A stretch of DNA of 64,000 nt from positions 248,001 through 312,000 of the forward strand of contig JAZGUH010000123.1 in the NCBI GenBank assembly GCA_037893225.1. Direction: 5' to 3'. The notes under the pieces are model-generated. The model had not been told where the DNA came from and made no database searches. It saw only the letters and a list, made by a program, of their open reading frames with translations. Source of the stretch: Hippasteria phrygiana. Taxonomy: Eukaryota > Echinodermata > Asteroidea > Valvatida > Goniasteridae. The translations under genes and the position numbers were made by a program. Below are positions 52,701 through 63,248 of this stretch, piece after piece; positions within the stretch are counted from its first letter, which is position 1, and each line of letters opens with the position of its first letter.

Positions 52701-54020
52701 GGTTTATTTTGCAATTACATGTACACATAATTTACACATAATCTTTAACATTTTACTTAAAGGCAATTAAATCCAATTCTCAATTTTACAGTCTTAAACA
52801 AAATCAAAAATATTAAACTTCTCACATGTCAACTTTTTAAAATGCAAACATCCGTCTTTCCTTGAACATGTTAAATTCGAGATGATACATGTGCATCATT
52901 TACATACATGTAACATCTTCACGTAACCACACTCACTACTATACACCACTAATTTGACTTGGTTTGCAGCTAAAGACTTTGGTTAAATAATATTAAAATT
53001 TGGCATGTTCAATTAACCCTAAAAACTGTAATGGCAAGACAAAGCTGATGCATTACAAATTAGATTGCATCATAAAAAGTCAAATATTAAAATGAGGTGT
53101 ATTTTCAACTGCACAGATGAAATGAGATTATATATTTAAGGTCATGCCCAACACAGAAATGCTATTGTAGCATAAGTTTTAACATACAGAATCAGCTATC
53201 GAGTAGGCTTGTGACTTTCTGTTCAATTTTTTAAAGATTTGAAACCCATATTTTGGCAGCATTTAAATGTTTAACCCTAACCCTGCCAGACGCAGCACAG
53301 TGCATCTGTGGTGACAGCTTGACCTTGCTGCACTCTGCACACAAGTCAATGTGACAAGGTATGCAATCTGATGCGTCTGGCAGGGTTTCTAGCCAAAATA
53401 CCCTGGAGGGTTAGGGTTTTAATGTGAACTTGTGGCATGCACATCAGGAATTTACACAACACCACCAAGACTAAAGATGATCAACACTCCATTTACATAT
53501 ATATACACACATGTGCTCATCCAACACAATATACATGGATGTTTATTTCTTTTCCATTTGTATATTTGCTAATTTGATTCTTGAGTTTCTCCACTCAATC
53601 AACAACCTTCCAATTATCTTCTTGAAAACTGCTCATTTTCACAGGAATTTGCAAATTCAGGAAATTACTTTGAACCTGGTCCTGATTTTGCAATGTGTGG
53701 GTGTCGTTTACACATTTAGAAGATTACTAGACATTTTTTTCTTCAAAAACAATTAAATTATGAACTAGCTTTGGTAAATATCAAAAACCAAATTGATTAG
53801 TTTCAGTCTGAAAGCTTTCTATGGTACCACTACCAATCCTCCTGAGAAATATTTCCACCTGAAATGCTGTCATCTTAGAGAAAACTGCATGTTCAAAATG
53901 CTGTGGGATATATCAATTCCAACAATCGAAATAGCCCATATGAATGTGTTCAAAACCACTGTTGAAACAGAATGGTTTTTAACTATTTTCTCATGACTCG
54001 AATTAACCCTCCTACTATTT
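49794..54020. other. No gene recognised; repeat-rich flank of the ligase gene
   Basis: Upstream side of the ligase gene. It should contain the missing first coding exon if that lies nearby, but I find no convincing one. ACATGTAC motifs are frequent. A decayed CCGGCAATC-type element lies near 52440-52580 (CGCGGACG repeats). A short palindrome, CACAGTGCGTCTCGCACTGTG, lies near 51045. The 163-codon plus-strand ORF at 52184 runs through the decayed repeat and is not considered real. Confidence 0.6.
53275..53418. mobile_element. AACCCTAACCCTGCCAGAC MITE, copy 3
   Basis: TTAA at 53271-53274 and 53419-53422. Left CCCTAACCCTGCCAGACGCA, right GGAGGGTTAGGGTT. Same family as 6201 and 14421. Confidence 0.78.
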
Positions 54021-54766
54021 CACCATACAAAACCTTACAAAATTTTCATATCCAAATTTTACCATAGCATTAACACACACATGGCAAAACCATACAGTGT
54101 AATGCTATAGCAAGCTTATTGACATGGCAAAACCATACACATGGTTTTGTAGTCAGTGGGCTTGTGGTGGCCCATATGCATTTTCAGGTACATTCTTTGA
54201 AACTCCAGGATCACTAATGGATACCTCAAGAAGTTCAAAACCACGTGATGCCATTTTTTTCTGACCCTTTTATGGGCGGGGCCATGACTTTAAAAAGTGG
54301 GGGGCTTCGCGCGCAAAAAACTGATTCAGATAATTTCACTTTTCTTTTTCTCATTTGGACAGCTTACCCAAGTGCTACATCACGAAAAAAGAAAATCCAG
54401 AATTTTGTCTCTTTTGTGGGTGGGGCAACATTTTATAAAAGTGGGGGAGGAAATTGAGTAGTAACGGACAATCTTGGTGTTTTGTTTTTGTTTCCATCCA
54501 GTATAGTGAACGGGGTGGACAAAATGTTTATATGTCAAATCATAAACTTTTTTGTTCCCTTTTGGGGGTGTGTCACACTTTTTTCATGGGGGGGGGTGCA
54601 TATTCAAAAAGTGGGCTTGTGGGAGCCATCTCAGTTACATTCTTTGAAACTCTCAGGATCACCTGTGGACACCCCAACAAGTCCAAAACCGCTTGATCCC
54701 ATTTTCCCACGCCCCCTAGGGTGGCCATTTTGAATTTCAAAATGGCAGCCATTTTCAACATATATA

Positions 54767-55165
54767 GGGTGCGTTCGAGTAGCTTACCCGGATCGACTCG
54801 GGTGAAGGCAGACGGGTCAGCCACGAGAGTTGGGCTAATAGACCTTTATCATTTAGAACCCTGCCATCTATCTTCGACATACCCGTTGGTTTTTAATGTC
54901 CATTACTTTAAAAGTGGATTTTGTTCTCTTATAGGAACAGTGTCCTTAACCACACAATCGCCCTTGAGATCATCAGCCCTTTTAAATTCCCCGCTCCAGT
55001 ATAATCTGTGGGTAATCAGACTACACATGCGTGTGACGTAATTCCACCATTGACTCTGCTCCGCGAGCAGGGTCTGTGGTGGCTGACCCGAGTTAGCCCC
55101 GAGTATGACGTCAGAGCTAATCGAACGGCATGGGGCTAACCCGAGTGAGCTACTCAAACGCATCC
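54767..55165. mobile_element. 399 bp MITE (GGGTGCGTTCGAGTAGCT ends)
   Basis: Left GGGTGCGTTCGAGTAGCTTA and right (inverted) GGATGCGTTTGAGTAGCTCA. A second inner inverted pair (ACGGGTCAGCCAC/GTGGCTGACCCG) lies inside. ATA on both sides may be a 3 bp duplication, as in PIF/Harbinger, but the left flank is TA-rich. Confidence 0.82.
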
Positions 55166-56410
55166 ATACTGCATATTGCACACATACAAATGGACAAAAT
55201 ATTTGATGTTGTGAGACATTTATGTTTTGACCTATTTAAATTTTATCCTGACTACAATGCTGACCTCCTATATATTACACTCAAACTGTAACAGCCATTT
55301 TAAACTTTAAAATGACCGCACTTACAATATGTATTAAAGATGATATTTGCACTTATTGGCAACAAGTTTTAGAATGTTCAATAAGTTCAATAAGTCAAAG
55401 AGTAAAAAGTTATCAGGCTCAGATGAAGTGAATGCAATATAAAATCACTTGTAATTGGACAAAAGTTCGATTAGGTATTTGATATCCATGACCTTATTCA
55501 CTAAAAAGTTTGAGACCTCTGACAATAGTTTCACAAGAAAAAATCCAGATCCGGGTGGTTACACAAGATTTGTTTTACTTAACAGTTTTGCACATCACTG
55601 AATATATGTATAATTATTATGATTAGTGCTACCTCCAGACATCAAAAGAAAAACTTGATATCCCAAGCCTCTTTCAAGAGGTATTAAAGCCTAACCTTTC
55701 AGTTTTTCACTGAGGACAGTAGTCTGCAAAGTCAAAGTAAAGGATTAGTTGTTTAATTAATATACTGATATGTAATTTGAACTGGTTACATGCTTTCTTG
55801 GAATTATATTAGTCATCTACATGTACATTGTATAAGTTTGCAAAAGGTGTCAGCATCAGGGTGCCTGGCTGTATTTGCACACATGTCCTCTTCAGCCTCA
55901 CAATTACAGTTCAGTTCTTGTATGATAATAGTCTGCGAGATTATAACAAATGATTTGTGCAAAGCTTCTCGTGATCTAGTTGTAGCAGTTTTACGACCCT
56001 GCAGAATCCATTTTATCATTGTCAGAAGTTTGACCGGAACACCACTGTCACTTGAGCCATCAAGGGATTCTGTAAAGCTCCATGATTTTTTATTGTTTAC
56101 ATTTGATAATTATTCACGAAACTGGTTTTAAATGCTTAATGGTGTATGTTTTAACTTCGGTCCAGACTTGTAACTAAAAAGGAAAAATTACGATTTACTT
56201 ATTTCCAGAGCAGCGAGAGAGGCACAACAATAACTGCGTGGCCTACTACTAGTACTAGTCGGGTATCACGCCTCCCGCTGCGTTACACAAATCCAAAACG
56301 AAAGAACAACATGGTGAAACCAAACTAAAGTAACGTTTCAAATATGTCAAACTAAACACTTTTCTTTTATAAATCCCGTCCCGGTTATTCTTATCTGTAA
56401 TGATTAATGT

Positions 56411-56842
56411 GGTAATCCTTACCTTTATAACCCCGTTCCATATAAGAGAACGAAGGAGACAGTTTATGTTTCGGAACTTACCTCAATATTTTGCGATGAT
56501 ACAGGCAGGAAAAGTCACTCTGTGTGCTTGGAATCATCTAAATAGTTCGCTAAGATATCATGTTGAATATGAGCAAGCTTAATTTTGTGGAAAGAGGGCG
56601 GGATTTTGATTTATTAGGGAAATTATGGGGTAAAACGGCAACGTCTCTGACTGCAAAAAATTGTCGGAAAGTCACATTTTCTTTGAAAGTGCGTTTCAAA
56701 ATTACAACAAACATGAGTTAATCTGAAGAAAAAGGACTGCTTTTGCCTGCAAAAGTCACTTTGGTACTGTAAAGTCATCTGCAAAAGTCAGTTTTGAACG
56801 GAACTTGTAAAAAAAATAGGTGTCCTAAAGGTAAGGATTACC
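56411..56842. mobile_element. 432 bp element with perfect 8 bp target duplication
   Basis: 17 bp perfect inverted ends GGTAATCCTTACCTTTA (56411-56427 and 56826-56842). ATTAATGT duplicated at 56403-56410 and 56843-56850. The 8 bp duplication suits hAT, Merlin or P-like elements, but the GG..CC ends are not typical of hAT. Non-coding. Confidence 0.92.
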
Positions 56843-57698
56843 ATTAATGTTAGGATTAAATAATATGTTTACTACTCACGAAGGTTTCTTTGTGTAAAAT
56901 CTCGACGTGACACACGTAGCGGTGTGTATCGTGAGTGTACGTGTACGATCTGATACTGCGCGCAGTCATACTCGTATTCAACCGTTTGCGAAATTTAACC
57001 TAATTGCGAATCCTTTAATACAGTATCAATAGGGAGTATTCCGAAAAAGGCGCAAGTCGTCACTTGGGTAATGATATCCGTTCTATTTCGTCGTCTGCAT
57101 TTCAGCTCGAAAATAATCACCTAAAAAACACTTTTCTGGAGTTTCAAAAAAATGGCATCAAGTGGATTTGGATTCTTTGGGGTTTTATGAATAATCCCTG
57201 AATTTTTCAAAGAATGTACCCGAAAGTGCATGGGAAGTCATTTTCGACCGTAAGCCCACTGACTATTTGTATGGTAAACATGCTTCACTGTGGTACACAG
57301 TGTATGCCAAATGGTTTTGTATGGTAAACATGCTTCACTGTGGTGTACAATGTATGCCAAATGGTTTTGTGTGGTGAATATGCTTCATTGTGGCTTTATC
57401 AACATACTACTTGGGGCTATGGTGAGTTATATATAATGTATAAAGAGAAACCACCCTAATTCTAAAATGGTATAGGCCTATTCATCAATGTTCCCCAGTA
57501 CACAATGGAGTTGGTTCACCATACAAAACCTTACAGTGCCATACAGAGGTCAGGTTGATTTTTATACCATTCATCACCTTACATAGTTCAGTACAGGCAA
57601 GCCTTTTGACCATACAAAACCAGACAGCTGTCAGGTTTTGTATGGTATACATGTACCTGTTGTACACTCAGTGACTCACTGTATAGTTTTGTATGGTG

Positions 57699-59415
57699 AA
57701 TCAACTTTCTTCACAGGTTTGTTATTTCATGAACACTGCCTGCAACAATGTTGTCACCTCTACCAATATGTACCTTTAAACGTTTAGAAATCACAGGCCT
57801 ACTATCAAGTGAAGCATTCTGTGAAGTCACTTTCTAACAATCATTTGTTTAGCTATTAATTTACACAAGGTCAAATGCAGTCACGCTGGTTTCCTTCCTG
57901 CCTGCCCAGTCCATGTACACTTGTCACACTTAAATTATAGTTCTTATTATGTACATGTACTACATAACCCAATCAACCCCCTCGTATTACTGCCTTGCGG
58001 TGAGTACTGACAGCCTGTACATTTGACAGCTTGTACATGTTTGACAGCTACATGTACTGCATGCAGGCGTGGTCATGTCGTCATTACATGTACTGTACAC
58101 ATGTACATGTCAGCACTGTCTACAAGACAATGGGACAGTAAATACAGTATCTTCTGCACCACGGTCAGCTGCGCCTGGTTTCAACCGTGAATCGGTGATT
58201 CACCCTGAATCACCTTAATGCCCTTATTGCACAAGCTGACAAATTACGAAGCTGCGTACAAGTACATGTACATGTAGACTGGCCCTAATTTACATGTACA
58301 TTGTACAATGTAGATTGTGTGTTGCCGTCCACACTACATACAAGATGAAGAACATACTTAAAGAGTAGATTAAACGTAGTCAGGCATACACGTATGGTAC
58401 AAGTACAGTTGTACACATGTTCATGTACGTATACAGGATTGCTTGCTTGCTTGCTTACATACATGTATGTACATTGTATCTGACTTACAGTCAACTTCGA
58501 TTGTTAATGTTAGATCTCCATACAAAACATGCATTTAAAGTGATGATGAGTTCATAACAAATTCATGTGTCTGTATGAACCTTTACAAATGTATATGAAA
58601 TGATTTTCAAACATTTTTTTTACTTCTGCTACAAACAACAAAGTCTCGATCCTGCAAATATCGTGTCTAGACCCAAATGTGCACACGTACTTTACTGTGC
58701 TTTCTTACAAGTTTACATGTAGTAATAGTGCATTATCAAGTTTTCCCTACTATTTTTGAACAATTTTTTTTTAACCTGCAGAACCATGTATACAAAATTT
58801 AAAGCTTGAAGGATCACGCCAGTGAGGTTTTTCCCCAAGTCTGATAACAGGGCAAGGGAAGCCTGATTATAGATTAAATTATCCCAACATTTTACAGGAA
58901 AAGCCCAAAGTCCAGCTTTTCCCTGAAAACATACAAATGTACATTAATTTAAACATGTGAATTATTTAAAGACCTAGTAGAACGCTTTGAAAAAATGTAA
59001 AATTATTGTCTTAGTCTACAGATATGTCAATATAGAGAGCAATACACAACAAAATATGTTGCAAATTGGCTCACTTTAGAAAATCCTATCGCCTGAAAAA
59101 GTGTACGTCACGCCATTTGCATGTCATGCGTTATGCATTTATTGCGCGTGACGTCATGGTGTGTAGTCCGATCGTTGCACTTGGTACAAGTTCATACATG
59201 AGTATGCGGTATTTACACAGAATACATGTTGAATTAACTTCGTCTCTGTATCCATCATGTAGGCCTACTATTTCAATTCCAAATCTAAGTTTAGTATGGA
59301 TGACTACACGCGATGACGTCAAGGCTAACAGCGCGCCGCCAACTGCAGCAGGGGGAGAACTTGGAGTAAGCGCGAAATTTGAATATTTAATTAGCATCTT
59401 TCTCTCGTCTGTTCA
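57699..59415. other. No gene seen
   Basis: AT-rich non-coding stretch with many ACATGTAC motifs (for example 57950, 58085-58110, 58258-58300) and a (TTGC)n-like tract near 58440. The overlapping ORFs at 59066-59419 on both strands lack recognisable domains. Confidence 0.6.
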
Positions 59416-59419
59416 TTAA

Positions 59420-59783
59420 CCCTAACCCCCTAGACCCTTTTTGCTAGGAACCATCCTCAATCCTCCAAAATCCTCCGATTACCCTGCCCTAAAAAATGCA
59501 TTCATCCTCAATCCTCCAAAATCCTCATGTGCTTTAAACACCGTTCATCCTCAATCCTCAAAAATCCTATGCGTGAAACACCATTCATCCTCAATCCTCC
59601 AAAATCCTCTCTCTTTTTTTTTAAATACCATTCATCCTCAATCCTCCAAAATCCTCCTTGCTTGAAACACCATTCATCCTCAATCCTCTAAAATCCTCTT
59701 TTTTTTTATAACCATTCATCCTCAATCCTCCAAAATCCTCCAAAACTGCAAGGAGGATTTTGGAGGATTGAGGTGGGTTAGGG
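59420..59783. mobile_element. TTAA-flanked element carrying a minisatellite
   Basis: TTAA at 59416-59419 and 59784-59787; ends CCCTAACCCCC and (inverted) CCCTAACCCACC. Inside, the phrase CATCCTCAATCCTCCAAAAT repeats about six times with a unit of roughly 55-65 bp, and the last unit is inverted (GGAGGATTTTGGAGGATTGA). A related fragment lies near 22575-22680. Confidence 0.82.
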
Positions 59784-59787
59784 TTAA

Positions 59788-60944
59788 TATTGATAGATAG
59801 AAAATGACAATATTTAGCACGAATTTGGTTTCTTGCAATTCATAATCAAGATACTAATCTTTTTAGAGAATTAAACTTTGGTTATAGTACAATGTAAGTC
59901 TTTAAGGATTATTCATTTGATAAAGTAAATGAGACATCATCTTATTTTCTATCTATCCACAGTAAAATAAGTAGTATGTGCCAATTTTATTACTTATCAT
60001 AAAAGTGCAAGTTTCTCAAATTCAATTAATGTAGCATTTTTAAAATAAGCTCTTTTCCCCCGCAACATCAAGGTTTTAAAGCAGACCTACATTTGTAGAT
60101 TTCCCATAAATAAAACCATGTGCAAAAAAAGCCTAGTATACATAATACAACAAAGAGGGCTGCAACAGTATTGATTAAAAATGAGACTTAAACACGAACA
60201 TTACAAAATTGTATATTTACAACCGAAGAAAAAACCACCTGTACTGAATGAACACTATTCCCAGCAATTGGATTTCCCTCCCTGTTTTTGTGGTCCCTGT
60301 GGCTGTTTGGTCAATAAACAATCCCACTGGGCGGTACAGGGCAGGGTGCACCAATTAAACACAGAGTACCAGCCATATTGTGTAATCGAGCGTAACAAGG
60401 TACCTGACTGGTTAATCAATCAAAGGTAAAGTGCACTGGGTGTAATGTCAGATTTGTTGTTTCAAACTAATGTCGTTTGTGAGAGGGACATTACTGAACG
60501 CAAACTACATACCGGTATAAAAACCTATGTGTTATCTTATCAGCATTATGAGGGAATATTTTAGCAGCATAAAAGTAATCAAAATATTATTTATATGAAC
60601 TATTCAAAGAGTTTATGGTCCATTAACAGAAGGCAGGGTTTAGCATGCTCCCCATGGCCCAGCTACATTGCCAAGTAGACATCAGCACAATGTGTTGAAT
60701 ACTGAATTTGTGTAAAAACTGCATGCATATGTACATTGTATAATGCAATCGCATTATGACTACAGTTAGTAAATTCAGCATAGGATAATCTCGGAATATT
60801 ACACATGCAGTGGCCAATCACACTTCCCCTTCAATGATATCCTATACCTGTACATGTAAACATGCAGATGAGCCATGCAATACATGTAGGTTATGATGCA
60901 GGACAGCTATATATCTTGCCATGTTATTGTGAATTTTCACCTTT
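59788..60944. other. No gene seen
   Basis: AT-rich. No supported ORF, RNA gene or element end was found; 60181-60429 is an open frame without recognised similarity. Confidence 0.55.
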
Positions 60945-61271
60945 GCATAATTGCGTCATCCGTACTCAAGGGGTTACTCTTGAGTACGGATGACGCAATT
61001 ATGCGCAAAAAAAACAGTGCCACCAGGCCGGATGACGCAATTGGCCACCGTTTGTGCAGTTTCAATCCATTGTTGGATTATACAGTGCCACCAGGCCGGA
61101 TGATGCCATTGGCCGCTGTTTGTGCAGTTTCAATCCACTGTTGGATTATTGTGTATACATGTAGGTTATGCTTGACTGCACAAGCACATTGTAGCGGTTC
61201 GCTTGGCTGCCAGAGCTGCCAGAGCTGCCGTGGCACCCCGACGTCTCCCGTAAAATACCGTACTCAAGGGG
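60945..61271. mobile_element. piggyBac-type MITE, copy 6, rearranged
   Basis: The right end CTCAAGGGG meets TTAA at 61272-61275. The left end is a 60 bp palindrome (60945-61004) with perfect 26 bp arms beginning GCATAATTGCGTCATCCGTA. The segment GCCACCAGGCCGGATGA to CATTGTTGGATTA is duplicated in tandem (61018-61080 and 61085-61147). Confidence 0.82.
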
Positions 61272-61275
61272 TTAA

Positions 61276-61949
61276 TTCTCAGGATTTGTCAACATTTTGG
61301 TTTCCATGCTATTGAAATATTTCCGTATTCATAAGCCAAAGCATGCTGTTATCAAAGGCCTGTGTAACAGCAGTGTCCCTACAATTTCCAACCTCTTCTT
61401 GGAGTAGATTGCATGTTTGACTTGATTTTCATTTTTAGCTTATTTTTTTGGGGGTACTCAGGGGTTTCAAAATAAGCCGGCAACCGGCGAATTTGACCGG
61501 CTATTTGAACTTTTGCGCCGGCTACTTTTTTTCAATCATGAAAAAAAAATTAAAAATTCCCTGAGCATACCGCTTTGGGGGAATAGATCCTTGTTTTTAG
61601 TAGAAATTATATTTTGTTTGTTCACCAACAAAATACATCCTGGTCCATGGATCGTAATAAGCCTTTTGCGTGTAACCCGTACTTTGACCCCGCTGCGTAG
61701 TGATTGTTGCCACGACACGTGATTCGGGGCAAGCTTTCTCGCATACGCGCGTGCAGACACAATGTCAATGCATATCGCATACGTGTCCACTTGCCGTGAT
61801 CGAAGTACATGTACGCGATTCATACGTAGTTTCTTGTCACTTTAAAACGATAAATTTCCACGCAGATTTTGTCAGACTCTAGTACTGGTTATTGTTAGAA
61901 TCTAGACATTAACATAAAATACGAAGTTTGTGAGATTTAGTGCTTGAGA
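61276..61949. other. No gene seen
   Basis: Non-coding upstream stretch of the THAP fragment. The ORFs at 61513-61823 overlap on both strands and lack recognised domains. Confidence 0.55.
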
Positions 61950-62226
61950 ATGCCTGCGAAGAAGCACTGTTCTTACGGAACATACAACAGCGACTCGCGC
62001 TTTTCGGACCGTCCCCACATGAATGGCGTTTGTGGCTACCCTTTCCGAAGCCGAAGTCGAACCGTGAGAAGTGTCTCCGTTGGATAAAAAACTGCCCCAG
62101 AAAAGACTTTTCGGCGGAGAATGTAACTTACAATACTTACATTTGCTCCAAACATTTCGTCGGTGGCAATGGGCCAACAGATGACTACACCGACCCAATA
62201 CCAGCTTTGATAGCGCGGTGGAGATG
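61950..62226 (+). pseudogene. THAP zinc-finger domain, frameshifted
   Basis: From the ATG at 61950 one frame gives MPAKKHCSYGTYNSDSRF and DRPHMNGV, and the next frame gives PFPKPKSNREKCLRWIKNC and YICSKHFVGG. Together these carry the THAP signature: CxxxxxxxxS at the start, the FP block, a conserved W, and C-x2-H with SKHF. The frame changes by one base near 62030, so either a base has been lost or the assembly has an error. Only the DNA-binding domain is present; no downstream ORF follows. THAP domains occur in transcription regulators and in P-element-type transposases. Confidence 0.8.
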
Positions 62227-62514
62227 AACAATTTTTTTATTTTTTTTATTGGGAGGTGGCGTAATCATACGTCTGCAGACTATGTGTTACGATGTTGAGT
62301 CAATGTGATGGAACTTTTTGTTTCAGGGCCTTGGTTATTAACCGATTGTTAATTTTGGTTGAACTTCTTGTTCGTTACAAGATGAAGTGCTTTTAAAATT
62401 TTGAAAATAGCAAGAAAGAAAGAACCGGTGTGTGCAGGCAAAATTCAAGGAATGATCAGTTTATCTTATTTTTTTGATCATCTCAGGAAATAGCCGCAGT
62501 GAGTCAAAGTTTGT
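62227..62514. other. No gene seen between two decayed ORFs
   Basis: A short T-rich spacer between the convergent THAP and SAP-like remnants. Confidence 0.55.
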
Positions 62515-63020
62515 TTAGTGGGTAGGGAGGGTGGGGGTTGTTAAAGGCATCAACAAAATCTCTCTTTTCATTCTTTTTGTATTTGTGGGAAAGGTTGGAT
62601 GAACAAAGATTCTTTTGAGCAAGGTCTCATTATCGGTTTTTACGTAAGTGACTGGTCTTGCAGAAATTGTTTTTGTATATTTACGAATAAGTTTTCGCCG
62701 GTCGTAATCCGCTCGAAAACAAATCATTGAAGACATCGTATAGTCCGAAATCTGGTATATTCGAAAAAATCCTTCGTGAATCCAGGAAGATTAAATGGTT
62801 CGGATCGGAAAATGTGCAGCCAGCGTCTTTTAAACTTTTGTCAAGAGTCTCCTTCAAGTTGGGGCTTGAAAGATTCGAGTCGGTTCTCAATTTCAAATTG
62901 GCCACGCACTTGCACAGTTCAAACCAGTTCTTTCTTCAGGTAACCCGTTATTGAAACCCCTCTCTCTTGAAGAAATTTCTGCAGTTTCTTCACGTTCCAA
63001 CCTTCGAAGTTGTTATCCAT
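62515..63020 (-). pseudogene. SAP-like domain ORF, two frameshifts
   Basis: From an ATG at 63020 the minus strand encodes MDNNFEGWNVKKLQKFLQER then GVSITGYLKKEL. This fits the SAP helix-turn-helix pattern (W..L..L...L..RG.S..G..K.EL). One extra base near 62922 shifts into LCKCVANLKLRTDSNLSSP and DVFNDLF, and a second near 62710 into RADYDRRKLIRKYTK. I do not recognise the downstream part with confidence; similar SAP-led ORFs occur in multi-copy, transposon-like genes of invertebrates. Alternatively these are short exons, but clear splice sites are not seen. Confidence 0.55.
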
Positions 63021-63248
63021 TAAAGAAACTATAATTGCTAAAAATAGGCCGCGTTTCGAGAAGAACATACAACATGTACTGTAACGATTCGAGCGGTTGT
63101 TCTGTTTTAGAGTGGTGACAATCTCTATCGTGCGCTGTTTCACCCAGCGGTAGTTCCAGATACCAGACAGGGAAACCACCACTGGCCGTGCGTCGCCACG
63201 TTGCGGCTTGCCCCGAATCACGTGGTCTAGCAACAACGGTACTGACAT

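Larger units (their letters stand above)
54021..57698. mobile_element. Possible 3.7 kb element with CCATACAAAACC subterminal motifs
   Basis: Ends CACCATACAAAACC (54021) and its inverse GTTTTGTATGGTG (57698). The CATACAAAAC motif recurs near both ends in both orientations, and an inner inverted pair (CAGTGGGCTT...GTACATTCTTTGAAA near 54155-54205 and its inverse near 57200-57262) supports pairing of the two sides. No clear target duplication and no transposase. Two separate insertions (54767-55165 and 56411-56842) lie inside. A 2.3-copy tandem repeat of about 50 bp occupies 57268-57395. Confidence 0.5.

Noticed and set aside
59447..59758. CRISPR-like array from repeated CATCCTCAATCC phrases
   Set aside because: Animal genome, spacers share sequence, units are degenerate, and no cas genes; it is a minisatellite within a transposon.
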